From NCBI GenBank assembly GCA_024867545.1, contig JANFNE010000010.1, positions 992,001 to 1,056,000 of the forward strand: DNA of 64,000 bases, in the 5' to 3' direction. A model generated the notes under the pieces. That model was not told the origin of the DNA. It saw only the letters and a list, made by a program, of their open reading frames with translations, and searched no databases. Positions 36,058 to 46,470 of the stretch are shown here, piece by piece; within the stretch, counting starts at the first letter, position 1; the number at the start of each line of letters is the position of its first letter. Origin of the DNA: Phytopythium helicoides (lineage: Eukaryota > Oomycota > Peronosporomycetes > Pythiales > Pythiaceae). Made by a program: the position numbers and the translations under genes.

Positions 36058-38640
36058 TCAAGCACGAAGAGCGCGGCGAGTCGCGCTGTTCTCGTTGTCA
36101 GTGGGCTCAGATTCCTCCTCACCGTCATGAAGGTCTGCTTTGACTGCAGGATCTTCATTCGTGGCGTCTTGTCCGTCTTCAGCCTCATTGATATTGTGCG
36201 TGGGGTAGAACTCCCCGACAGCAATACCCTGAACGTGCTCAGAGTCTGTCGTATCGACTTCGTCAGTGTGCTTGTCTCCCTCCTCATCCTCACCAGGACC
36301 AGTTTCTTCTTGATCAAGAATGCCAACAGCATTCCCAGTGACTTCCTCATGGCCCTCCTCCTCAACGACATCCCTCTCATCGTCCTCAGCAATTTCCTTC
36401 GCATCAATCACATCATTATCATTGTCAACAGCCACTTCGTCAACAGCACCGCCCTTGCCATTGGCAACAGGTTCGTCTGGCACCTCCGGAGTCTGATCGA
36501 CCTCATCATCTTCCTTCGCGTCCACAACCTCAACACTGTGCTCGTCTTCCTCGTGTGATTCCGTGGGATGCTCCTCGGTTTCCTCTTGAGATGTGATGGC
36601 AGGATCAGTGTCTGGGACCCCAATTACCTCAACAACTATTTCTCCCTCATTCTCAGCGACCTCTTCGACAGCCTCTGCCTCATTGTTGACCACGTCTACG
36701 ATAGCGCCATTCTTGTCCTCGACAGCCCAAGCAACCACAGGTTCTATGTTGTCCACAACTGCTTCGTTGGGCTCGCTATGTTCATGCGGCGAACTAACCT
36801 CGTTCTCTGCAGCCACGGCGCTGTTCTCATCGGCTTTTGGGTCGCTTTCCTCTGTGTCTTTGTTCCCATCCCCAGCCGTACCATCGTTCTCGGTCTCCAC
36901 CGTGTCAGGAGACTTCTCGGGTACTTCATTTTCTATCTCGGAAGTCGTCTCGGAAGTCAAATTTGGTTGGTCAGTGTCCTCGACCTTCTCGCCACCAGTT
37001 GTACCATCAGGAATGGAGTCTCCTTCTTCCTTCTCGGTATCACTCGTACCAACATCATCACTTATTTCATCCGACTCCACAAAGTCGTTCATAATGTGGT
37101 ACATGCCAGGAGGGTAATACCCATCGGCATCGTAGATAGCGGCAGCATCAACTAGCTGGTGGTCATCGGTATCATCAGAGAGCACAAAGTCGTTGGGATT
37201 CTGGAGCCGAGATTCGATAAGGTACTTTTTCAATGCTGGAGCATCATCGTCACCCGTGATCTCAGTCTCGACATCACCGATTTGTTCAGGCTCGATATCC
37301 TCGCCCGTTTCATAGGCATCGCCATCGGCAGTAGCTACAACGTCCACTGCACTTTCCTTGGTCACAGTCTCTGCGCTAGTGGCAGCACCAGACTCTTCAG
37401 GCACAACATCTTCCACCGCAACTACGCTGTCCTGAACATCAACAGGCTCTTCGTCCTTGTCATCGCTTTCGTTGACAGAAGGCTCGATCTCATTCTTATC
37501 TTCGCCTGCTGTGTCGCTGTTGACCTCACCCTCATCATGGTGCTCGCTCTCTGGCCCGACTTCTGAAGACTCGATGATTTCGGGCTCGTTAATGACGCTC
37601 ACAGACTCGTCTGGCAAATCAACAGCCAGCTCACCGTCGCCGTGCACAGGTCGAATATGAAGAAACTCCTCCTCATCGTTGTGAGATTCAGTCAGAGCGG
37701 GGTTCTCTGAAACACCATGAGTCTCCTCTTCTGAGTACTGAATCTCATCTTGAGAGATTGTGATAGACTCATCAGCTCCATCGGGGATCGGAAGTCCAGG
37801 CACAATGAGGTCAATAGCATCCTTGGTCACCTCTTCGACGACTTCACTGACATTTTTGGTCGTCCCCTCTTCAATCACCTTACCTGTCGACTCGTCGACC
37901 ACTTCTTCCTCTAAGTCGCCTTCGGAGTCCTTGACAATGAGAACCACACCCGGCCTCTCCTCTTCAATTTCGCCAGTAGCGTCATCTTCAACTTCGATAA
38001 TAACTTGCTTCTGGGCGACAATGTCCCCAATAATCTCGCTGCTAACTTCGACCGCGTTCGAGATCTTGTCAAGCACCGCACCCGTAGTTATATCAATAAC
38101 TTCCACTGTCACCTCCGACTCATCAGCACTTTCAGTTGTATCTTCGATATCATCAACAGGTTTACCGGCATCCTGGACGACAAGTACTTGCACAACATCA
38201 TCGTTCTCATTAGTGTTCTCGTGGTCAATCTCCTCCACAGTCGGGGTAGCTTCACCAAGAGCTTCGACAATCTCTTCTACCTTCTCGGTAGCGTACCCTT
38301 GGTCACCTTCAGGCGTGATCTCAACTGGTGGTAGTTCAACGGTGCTGTACTCGTTCTCCATAATCACCGGGGATTCCTCATTTAAGAGTACATGCTCACT
38401 GCTAACAGATTGGCGAAGAGTAGTCGAAACAGTCGATTCAGAGTTCCCAATGTTGCTGAACGCGACACCACCAACAACAGCAGTCGATAGAAGAGCAGTC
38501 AAACCGAAGGCGAGTCGCTCGCGCTTGCGGCGTCTAGCTTGGTCTTGTGCCACTCGAGAGGCAACTTCGTCACGACGGATCATCCGCTCCGTCTCCAAGA
38601 CGTGGTCCTTGTTCTCACTGCCGTAGTCTTCCCAGTTCAT
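36058..38640 (-). CDS. Long acidic single-pass membrane protein, member B of the tandem family
   Basis: About 860 residues from MNWEDYGSENKDHVLETERM (38640). An in-frame ATG at 38880 would add 80 residues. RRRKRERLAFGL leads into the only membrane helix (FGLTALLSTAVVGGVAF). The remainder is extremely acidic, with many Glu, Asp, Val and Thr residues and loosely repeated phrases such as EVVEEVTKD, VVDAKEDDEVD and EEVTGNAV, and no cysteine-rich domain. It ends ENSATRRALRA, like member A. There is no intron and no frame break over 2.6 kb. An intrinsically disordered, highly charged ectodomain is the best reading. Function unknown. Confidence 0.65.
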   Translation of the reverse strand: MNWEDYGSENKDHVLETERMIRRDEVASRVAQDQARRRKRERLAFGLTALLSTAVVGGVAFSNIGNSESTVSTTLRQSVSSEHVLLNEESPVIMENEYSTVELPPVEITPEGDQGYATEKVEEIVEALGEATPTVEEIDHENTNENDDVVQVLVVQDAGKPVDDIEDTTESADESEVTVEVIDITTGAVLDKISNAVEVSSEIIGDIVAQKQVIIEVEDDATGEIEEERPGVVLIVKDSEGDLEEEVVDESTGKVIEEGTTKNVSEVVEEVTKDAIDLIVPGLPIPDGADESITISQDEIQYSEEETHGVSENPALTESHNDEEEFLHIRPVHGDGELAVDLPDESVSVINEPEIIESSEVGPESEHHDEGEVNSDTAGEDKNEIEPSVNESDDKDEEPVDVQDSVVAVEDVVPEESGAATSAETVTKESAVDVVATADGDAYETGEDIEPEQIGDVETEITGDDDAPALKKYLIESRLQNPNDFVLSDDTDDHQLVDAAAIYDADGYYPPGMYHIMNDFVESDEISDDVGTSDTEKEEGDSIPDGTTGGEKVEDTDQPNLTSETTSEIENEVPEKSPDTVETENDGTAGDGNKDTEESDPKADENSAVAAENEVSSPHEHSEPNEAVVDNIEPVVAWAVEDKNGAIVDVVNNEAEAVEEVAENEGEIVVEVIGVPDTDPAITSQEETEEHPTESHEEDEHSVEVVDAKEDDEVDQTPEVPDEPVANGKGGAVDEVAVDNDNDVIDAKEIAEDDERDVVEEEGHEEVTGNAVGILDQEETGPGEDEEGDKHTDEVDTTDSEHVQGIAVGEFYPTHNINEAEDGQDATNEDPAVKADLHDGEEESEPTDNENSATRRALRA

Positions 38641-39972
38641 GGTACTTGAACAGCTTGCGGAGATTGACGAGTAGTAAGTGTGCTTGGTCAGCTCGCGATT
38701 CGGGACGATCGTGTCGACTTGTGGAGGAGCCGACAAATTGAAGAATGAGGTTGAGCTAGCGAGGCCAAGAGATTGGTTGCGAGAGTTTGCTCTTGTGTAG
38801 TTGCTTCGACATATAACAGCACGGGAGTTTCGATTGCTAGAAGTGTAGGGCGTACTTGCTGATGTCGGCTGGATATCCATACCGTCAACGTCAACAAACC
38901 ACCATCGCCAGCAGTAGTTGCATGTGGCTCGTGCGTTGCAAACGATTGTTGTATCTCCATGAGATGCAACGATCGTTTTTGACGTGCTACTGAGCTTGTC
39001 TTAAAGAGGCGAACAAGAGAATCCGACTCTCAATTTGTTGGGTTCTCGCCAACCGCCGACGCAACCGCCGACGCCTCTCTGGTGGAGTTGCTGGCGAACA
39101 TTATCTCCCCGAGACTAAACTAGTGCTTCGCGAAGGCTGGGATAGCTTTCCCGGTATGAAAGTGGCATCAGTTGATACTGATAAATTTTCGTGTTACTAG
39201 CGGTACGCTGTTGGTCGGGGTCCCCGACCCGCTTCCACATGAGCGTAGATCGATGTACAATCGTCTAGATGTTCACACGCAAATGTGCTTGGCTACTGTA
39301 TGTGGAGGAATAGTTGCTCTGCTGATGCTGGGTGTCGTAGAGTACACAACTCTGAATGGTATCGCACATGGACAAGAACACCTCAACTTGACACAACAGT
39401 GGCGCGCGTCGTGCTTCTTCGACGCGAGATCTCTCAGCGTCAATAATCGTTTGCTTCGATTTCCGCAAACTTCTAGCGTGCGTTTGGAGGGTGTGGAGTG
39501 GGGCCAACATCGCTCTCAATACTAACTAGTACAGGGGAGCCGATCCGTCGGGTTCCCCGACCATTCTCGATCAGCTTTCTTGGCTTTCTTCGAAGCGATT
39601 CAATATCGGTATACCGCTATCCCAAACCGGGACCTGCTACACTACCACGCAATTAACCCGATTGGACTGGCCACAGCAGCCTAACGGCTCCTGCTATCCC
39701 AGAATAATCGCTAGCGTTAGTTGCGTGCGTCGAGCTGTAGTTGAAGCCGACGAAACGCGGTTCCGGTACCGGCTGGAGCACGCTGTGTCGGTTGTCGATT
39801 TTTCTGAAGTGTTTGTGAAGCCTTAGTGCAACTACTCGTATTCTGGTAGGCGTGACAAGCTGTCGAACGTTCCCAGAAAACAACAATGCGCGCGTTGGAA
39901 TATATTGAAGTCACTCATTTACGAAGTCGTATAAACGTAGTTGCACACCAACATATAGACCTGCAATGACGC
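38641..39972. other. Intergenic, with hairpins and a possible small non-autonomous element
   Basis: Contains the duplicated leader of member B (38641-38880), then sequence with inverted 10-mers CTGGGATAGC (39137) and GCTATCCCAG (39694). Inside are two related hairpins, listed separately. No coding gene recognised. Confidence 0.35.
39213..39229. repeat. Perfect 8-bp-arm hairpin
   Basis: GGTCGGGG-T-CCCCGACC, a perfect inverted repeat with a one-base centre. A degenerate relative, GTCGGG-TTC-CCCGAC, occurs at 39547-39561. Both lie between the CTGGGATAGC inverted repeats. Confidence 0.6.
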
Positions 39973-42900
39973 CTAGTTGCACCTTGGTGGCATTGGAGCA
40001 CCTTCGACGATGTCCGTGCAGTCCACAGAGTGCACGTGGACGGTAAAGTAGGGATCCCACATTTGCGCGATATCCTCGGTCGGGTAAATGCGGCGTAAGT
40101 TGTCAGTCCAACGGTAGTACGTGCCTTCACTTCCGTAGCACTCGATGGTTGAGCCGTCTGGAATGTTGATGTTACCCCACAGGTTGCCCCCATCGCCTGT
40201 ATGAGGCGATTCACAGTTCATTCCATCTGCGTTCCTTTCCTTCGTATCATAGATACCATTCCCAACCATGCCACTGCTCTCCTTGATGTCGTAGGTGCTG
40301 CTACCCGTCGTGCCGTAGCCATTGCTCTCCTTGATGTCGTTCGAGCCGCTCTCTTTGTTGTTGTAAGCGTCGCTCTCCTTGATGTCGTAGGTGCTGCTAC
40401 CCGTCGTGCCGTAGCCATTGCTCTCCTTGATGTCGTTCGAGCCGCTCTCTTTGTTGTTGTAAGCGTCGCTCTCCTTGATGTCGTAGGTGCTGCTACCCGT
40501 CGTGCCGTAGCCATTGCTCTCCTTGATGTCGTTCGAGCCGCTCTCTTTGTTGTTGTAAGCGTCGCTCTCCTTGATGTCGTAGGTGCTGCTACCCGTCGTG
40601 CCGTAGCCATTGCTCTCCTTGATGTCGTTCGAGCCGCTCTCTTTGTTGTTGTAAGCGTCGCTCTCCTTGATGTCGTAGGTGCTGCTACCCGTCGTGCCGT
40701 AGCCATTGCTCTCCTTGATGTCGTTCGAGCCGCTCTCTTTGTTGTTGTAAGCGTCGCTCTCCTTGATGTCGTAGGTGCTGCTACCCGTCGTGCCGTAGCC
40801 ATTGCTCTCCTTGATGTCGTTCGAGCCGCTCTCTTTGTTGTTGTAAGCGTCGCTCTCCTTGATGTCGTAGGTGCTGCTACCCGTCGTGCCGTAGCCATTG
40901 CTCTCCTTGATGTCGTTCGAGCCGCTCTCTTTGTTGTTGTAAGCGTCGCTCTCCTTGATGTCGTAGGTGCTGCTACCCGTCGTGCCGTAGCCATTGCTCT
41001 CCTTGATGTCGTTCGAGCCGCTCTCTTTGTTGTTGTAAGCGTCGCTCTCCTTGATGTCGTAGGTGCTGCTACCCGTCGTGCCGTAGCCATTGCTCTCCTT
41101 GATGTCGTTCGAGCCGCTCTCTTTGTTGTTGTAAGCGTCGCTCTCCTTGATGTCGTAGGTGCTGCTACCCGTCGTGCCGTAGCCATTGCTCTCCTTGATG
41201 TCGTTCGAGTCGCTCTCTTTGTTGTTGTAAGCGTCGCTCTCCTTGATGTCGTAGGTGCTGCTACCCGTCGTGCCGTAGCCATTGCTCTCCTTGATGTCGT
41301 TCGAGTCGCTCTCTTTGTTGTTGTAAGCGTCGCTCTCCTTGATGTCGTAGGTGCTGCTACCCGTCGTGCCGTAGCCATTGCTCTCCTTGATGTCGTTCGA
41401 GCCGCTCTCTTTGTTGTTGTAAGCGTCGCTCTCCTTGATGTCGTAGGTGCTGCTACCCGTCGTGCCGTAGCCATTGCTCTCCTTGATGTCGTTCGAGTCG
41501 CTCTCTTTGTTGTTGTAAGCGTCGCTCTCCTTGATGTCGTAGGTGCTGCTACCCGTCGTGCCGTAGCCATTGCTCTCCTTGATGTCGTTCGAGTCGCTCT
41601 CTTTGTTGTTGTAAGCGTCGCTCTCCTTGATGTCGTAGGTGCTGCTACCCGTCGTGCCGTAGCCATTGCTCTCCTTGATGTCGTTCGAGTCGCTCTCTTT
41701 GTTGTTGTAAGCGTCGCTCTCCTTGATGTCGTAGGTGCTGCTACCCGTCGTGCCGTAGCCATTGCTCTCCTTGATGTCGTTCGAGCCGCTCTCTTTGTTG
41801 TTGTAAGCGTCGCTCTCCTTGATGTCGTAGGTGCTGCTACCCGTCGTGCCGTAGCCATTGCTCTCCTTGATGTCGTTCGAGTCGCTCTCTTTGTTGTTGT
41901 AAGCGTCGCTCTCCTTGATGTCGTAGGTGCTGCTACCCGTCGTGCCGTAGCCATTGCTCTCCTTGATGTCGTTCGAGTCGCTCTCTTTGTTGTTGTAAGC
42001 GTCGCTCTCCTTGATGTCGTAGGTGCTGCTACCCGTCGTGCCGTAGCCATTGCTCTCCTTGATGTCGTTCGAGCCGCTCTCTTTGTTGTTGTAAGCGTCG
42101 CTCTCCTTGATGTCGTAGGTGCTGCTACCCGTCGTGCCGTAGCCATTGCTCTCCTTGATGTCGTTCGAGCCGCTCTCTTTGTTGTTGTAAGCGTCGCTCT
42201 CCTTGATGTCGTAGGTGCTGCTACCCGTCGTGCCGTAGCCATTGCTCTCCTTGATGTCGTTCGAGCCGCTCTCTTTGTTGTTGTAAGCGTCGCTCTCCTT
42301 GATGTCGTAGGTGCTGCTACCCGTCGTGCCGTAGCCATTGCTCTCCTTGATGTCGTTCGAGCCGCTCTCTTTGTTGTTGTAAGCGTCGCTCTCCTTGATG
42401 TCGTAGGTGCTGCTACCCGTCGTGCCGTAGCCATTGCTCTCCTTGATGTCGTTCGAGCCGCTCTCTTTGTTGTTGTAAGCGTCGCTCTCCTTGATGTCGT
42501 AGGTGCTGCTACCCGTCGTGCCGTAGCCATTGCTCTCCTTGATGTCGTTCGAGCCGCTCTCTTTGTTGTTGTAAGCGTCGCTCTCCTTGATGTCGTAGGT
42601 GCTGCTACCCGTCGTGCCGTAGCCATTGCTCTCCTTGATGTTATCGGGGTTGGTATCGTCTGTAGTGTATGCTTCGGTGCCGTTATCGACATCATCCTTG
42701 GTGTTGGAATTCGTATTATCTGTGCTTGAATGGTCGGTGTTGTCGTTGATGTCGAACGCACCACTATTGTGTGAGTTGTACGCACTGCCTCCTTCGTGTT
42801 GTTGTCGTTCGCAGGCCATGTTGTCGTAAGGCGCTGTTGCTAGAGGAGCTGGCCATTCGTTTTTACATCGACTTCACTCTCTTTGGTATCGTTGCTGCTA

Positions 42901-43494
42901 GTCTCCTTCTTATCATCTGGGCTGTCAATGCCTCCTTTCCCGTCATTCTCCGTCCCGCACTTTCGCTGCCATCGGCTTTCCCTCGGTGATATCCGTGCAG
43001 TCTACAGACTGGGCGTTGGAGGCGTACATTGGATCCCATGACCTCGCAATTGTCTCGCTAGGGTACTGGCGGCGAACATCAGCCGTCCAGCGGTAGATCA
43101 CCCCTTCACTGCCGTAGCATCGGATAGAGCTGCCGTCAGGAACGTTGGGGTTTCCCCACAAATCTCTTCCGGGTGGGGCTGGGAATTCGCAGTCACTTGA
43201 AGAAGTTGCATCGGGAATGCTGGGATTGCCAAAGAGGTGTTCGGGATGGCCTTCAGAGCGTAGATTGCTCGTGGGGACAGCTGAATCAATCGGCTCGTTA
43301 TGGTAGAGCGCAACACCTCCGACTGCAGCGGTCGAGAGCAGGGCAGTCAAGCCGAGAGCGAGTCGCTCACGGTTGCGGCGGGTTGAGCGATCCGGAACCA
43401 CCTGTGAAAGTGCTTGTTCGCACTCGACCACGGCTTCTTTTGGAAGCAAGTGGTGCTTGTCTTCCTCAGTCATGGCTTCGTGTTGAAATTCCAA
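39973..43494 (-). CDS. Membrane-anchored repeat protein: two 4-Cys domains flanking a 32-residue repeat array
   Basis: Reads from MEFQHEAMTEEDKHH (43494; MTEED at 43473 is an alternative start). RRNRERLALGL precedes a helix (LGLTALLSTAAVGGVALYH) nearly identical to that of member B. A four-Cys domain follows: CEFPAPP, DLWGNPNVPDGS, RCYGSEGVIYRWT, IARSWDP, VDCTDI, GKPM, AKC. A linker (SSNDTKESEVD) leads into about 25 copies of a 32-residue unit containing DIKESNGYG and YDIKESDAYN. A second copy of the Cys domain ends the protein (NLWGNINIPDGS, ECYGSEG, VDCTDIVEG, PPRCN). Two single-base breaks (near 42961 and 42850) split this into two frames. Removing one A at 42961 restores the fourth Cys, matching the second domain. 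Alternatively these are two adjacent genes. Confidence 0.62.
40276..42641 (-). repeat. 96-bp minisatellite, about 24.6 units, coding
   Basis: The unit is exactly 96 bp (32 codons). The phrase GCCGTAGCC recurs every 96 bp from 40320 to 42624 (24 periods). The only variation I see among units is one C/T site that makes Gly or Asp in the codon after KES. From the N-terminal side, the 24 sites read 6 Gly, 2 Asp, 1 Gly, 3 Asp, 1 Gly, 2 Asp, 9 Gly. Such uniformity implies recent expansion or gene conversion. Confidence 0.95.
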
Positions 43495-43794
43495 CTTAGA
43501 GGCTTGTCAACTTGAGCGATGCCTGGTTGATTGAGAAATGACGACGAACATCAGTTGACTGTCATGCCCAAGCCGGTGTCAGGGGAAGATCGCATAGACG
43601 GTTGATGCGTCCCCTCACTGGATATGAACGACTCTCCAAAACGACGATCTTGCGAGGCGTCGGGGTGAGGATCATGGAGACGCTTTCCACTTGAAGACCA
43701 GTCAAAGATACCACTTGCACAAGAATCATTGTTTCATACCATTTCAAGCAACTGACAAAGCACATGCAGTCAATCCACTGAAAATGCGCATCAC
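43495..43794. other. Intergenic, nothing recognised
   Basis: 300 bp between the repeat-protein start and the oxygenase stop. No coding or repeat feature seen. Confidence 0.4.
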
Positions 43795-46470
43795 TTATCC
43801 CCGCGCTCGACGCTTGCGGCTGGTCGCCACGGTGCCCGTTGCGCTGCTGACGGAGACAGCAACTCCTCCAAATCGAGGAGGAAGCGCAACCACGTCACCG
43901 CCGAAAATTCGGGCAAGTTTCTGCGCCTCCTGATGCATGGCTCTGATCTCCGATTTGTTGTCTGTCTCTGACTGTCGAGTCTTGGTGATTATCACATGCG
44001 CGTCACGCCCTCGGCCAGCAGCCTCCATCGTGAACGAACCATCTGACGCCAAATATTGGTACCGGGTTACGAACTTCCGCGCCTCCGGGATCCCCGACAT
44101 GTTGCGCACGGTCATCTTCTGCTCTGGCCCACGCAAGAAACCCAAAACGTGTAGGTTCCCTGGGAATTGAGCGTTCGGGATTCTCCATGAGAGCAAAGGT
44201 GCATTCGCAGCCGCGGTGATCTTTTGGTTCAACCACGCGAGCCGACCAGCAGCGAGCTGACGCCCCGCAGCTTTCACCTCGTCACTTGCCTCAGCCATCG
44301 AGTCGATCACCGTCCGCAAGTGCACCACATCGATGTTCTGAAAATGTTCCACCATTTCAGTTTGCAAGGTGTTGTCCTGGAGCTTCCCCAGGACCCTCCA
44401 CAAGATTGAAAAACGACACTCTGGCAGTTCCGCTGGTACGATAGTTTTGACCCGATCAACAGCAACTCTCGCGAGCGCTTGGGCACCCTCTTGGTTCTCC
44501 TGTGATAGGTCCAGCATTTCTTCAGCAATCCGGACGGCAATCTGAATGGCATCAATGCACTTCATCGACTTCATATCATCCATGAATCTTTCATCCTCTC
44601 CCCATGGCTTGAATTTGTCAAAGAAAGAGACGACAGTTGGTCCAATCTCACTCCAATTAAATCTCAACAGGAGCGATGTCAAAGATTCGACCACATCTTG
44701 TTTTTGGTGGGCTCGAAGGAACGCATTCTCGAAGAAAAACGTGACCAGCCTCATATCGTTCGCATCTTTTAGCAATTCAATCAAGGACCGAGCAAACTCC
44801 GCACTCAAAGGGGTCTTTCGATGGTCTGGCGGGTAACGATTTGTCGAGTAAGTTGTGATTTTTTCGACTTGATGCAGTATCTCCTCAACCTGGCTTGCGT
44901 TGAGCGGTCGCTGCTCACGAAGAATGCTGACAGCATGTCTTTCCCCAATAAAAGCGAGGCTATTGGCTGCGTCTTGAGCCAGTGGCCATGCTGCAAGCCC
45001 GTATCGACAGTACTTGGTACTCTTTGTCGCGCCTTCGTTGCCCATATAGCCCTCGTACTTATTGGTACCTTCTTCACCCCAGAGCTCCTCGATCGTGCAG
45101 TTATCAGGGTTGAGAAGCTGGAGCGGAAATCTGAAGGAATGCGCGGTAGAGAGACTCGCTTCCGTCGTGCGCTGGTACGATAGCTTATTGCCCTTGCTGC
45201 CATGCCACGCTAAAACTGACTGGCTACGTCTGCTCTCCTCCCAATCAAAGCGCCCATTGAACCCACCGCTGGTATCGTAGTAGTCGATGTCATACGAAAG
45301 CTTCACAACATAAAATTGCAGCCGGTACTTGGGTGGAAGCGACTCGTTCGCAGCCTGCAATTTGAGAAAGCGTGTCCGATCATCTCCCTTGAGTGCGCCG
45401 CACCCAAGACGATTGATGCTGCTCTCCGTATATTCATGCATCAGCATGAGCGTGAACGACGACGGAAGGGGGTCCGAATGTTCTACAGTTGTTTCCACAT
45501 TTGCCTCTCGTGCTTCATCTTCAGCGTCGTCTTGGACGGTTTCCTTGTTGACAATGAATCCCTTGATGGCACGGGCCAGAGTTTGCTTGCTGGCGTCGTC
45601 GTCGTTACCACCCTCCGCAAATGGTCGCGTGATGTCCAGGTCTCTCATGTTGTCCGGGAGACACAACGAGTACACGAGGACGAGGCGGTATCCGCTCTTG
45701 ACCTCAAGGAGCGCATGTTCGGCGTCGGCATAGTGAACAGCATATTGTACGGCAAACGAGGCAGATCCATCGAGCTTTCCGAAGTCGTGCTTGTGTTCAT
45801 GCTCCCCGCTTTCTCCGGTCGTCTTGTCCTTCTTGTAGTTGTAGACAATGAGATCGCCACCTTCGTGGAGCGACGGTAGCTGCACTACAAGAGTCGCAAA
45901 CATGCCGTCCGCCTTCTCCGTATCCTTGTGTCGGACAAAGTGACCACCGGGTCCGTACACGAGCAGCTTGTACAACGGGCAAGCCAGCGGAATGCCGCGG
46001 TACCCCAGGCGGTTGGCGATGTCCTCAACGAGCTTGTCGAGGTTGGTCTCCCATTCACGGTTCAGGATCTTCACCTTGTCTGGAGAGAGCTGCCAGCTCT
46101 TGCGCACACTGTCGTCGTGCAACGTGTCAAAGTCCTTCCCATACGGCGCGCGCTCGCACACGTCGATCAGTTGCTCCGCAAACGGCGAGCGCAGCGGCAG
46201 CGGAACCGTGCCCAGCCCCTCCACCTCCAGCCCTGGAGCGCTCGGGAGCTGGGTAGCTCGGCCCCCGAACGAGAACTCGCCCTCGGACGCGGCTCCCAGC
46301 ATGTTGCTGATCACGGCCGCGAAGCCTTTTGGCACCGGTACGCGCTCGGCGAACGGCCCAGACATGGGGCCGGCCACGGAGCTGCCGGTGGGCGAGGCCG
46401 GCTCGTCGTCTTCCTCGTCGTCGAAGAACATGCCTCCGTCCTCGTCGTCGTCGATCATCATGAAGTCCAT
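43795..46470 (-). CDS. 2-oxoglutarate/Fe(II)-dependent dioxygenase (prolyl-hydroxylase-like) with long C-terminal region
   Basis: A single exon of about 891 residues from MDFMMIDDDEDGG, with no frame break. The N-terminus is acidic. The double-stranded beta-helix lies at about residues 150-270: iron ligands H181 and D183 in FVRHKD, EGGDLIVYN, distal H252 in YADAEHALLEVKSG, and the 2-oxoglutarate Arg at about 262 (GYRLVLVYSL). The long C-terminal region is helical and ends with a basic tail (SRKRRARG) that could be a nuclear signal. Large stand-alone proteins of this type are common in oomycetes and fungi. The substrate is unknown; protein hydroxylation is an inference. Confidence 0.82.
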   Translation of the reverse strand: MDFMMIDDDEDGGMFFDDEEDDEPASPTGSSVAGPMSGPFAERVPVPKGFAAVISNMLGAASEGEFSFGGRATQLPSAPGLEVEGLGTVPLPLRSPFAEQLIDVCERAPYGKDFDTLHDDSVRKSWQLSPDKVKILNREWETNLDKLVEDIANRLGYRGIPLACPLYKLLVYGPGGHFVRHKDTEKADGMFATLVVQLPSLHEGGDLIVYNYKKDKTTGESGEHEHKHDFGKLDGSASFAVQYAVHYADAEHALLEVKSGYRLVLVYSLCLPDNMRDLDITRPFAEGGNDDDASKQTLARAIKGFIVNKETVQDDAEDEAREANVETTVEHSDPLPSSFTLMLMHEYTESSINRLGCGALKGDDRTRFLKLQAANESLPPKYRLQFYVVKLSYDIDYYDTSGGFNGRFDWEESRRSQSVLAWHGSKGNKLSYQRTTEASLSTAHSFRFPLQLLNPDNCTIEELWGEEGTNKYEGYMGNEGATKSTKYCRYGLAAWPLAQDAANSLAFIGERHAVSILREQRPLNASQVEEILHQVEKITTYSTNRYPPDHRKTPLSAEFARSLIELLKDANDMRLVTFFFENAFLRAHQKQDVVESLTSLLLRFNWSEIGPTVVSFFDKFKPWGEDERFMDDMKSMKCIDAIQIAVRIAEEMLDLSQENQEGAQALARVAVDRVKTIVPAELPECRFSILWRVLGKLQDNTLQTEMVEHFQNIDVVHLRTVIDSMAEASDEVKAAGRQLAAGRLAWLNQKITAAANAPLLSWRIPNAQFPGNLHVLGFLRGPEQKMTVRNMSGIPEARKFVTRYQYLASDGSFTMEAAGRGRDAHVIITKTRQSETDNKSEIRAMHQEAQKLARIFGGDVVALPPRFGGVAVSVSSATGTVATSRKRRARG

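Noticed and set aside
40274..42641. CRISPR array
   Set aside because: Units are contiguous, identical 96-bp coding repeats without variable spacers, in a eukaryotic protein gene.
40201..42729. 842-codon Val/Ala/Leu frame that could look like a multi-pass membrane protein
   Set aside because: A by-product of the stop-free 96-bp repeat; it lacks unique flanking domains, unlike the minus-strand frame.
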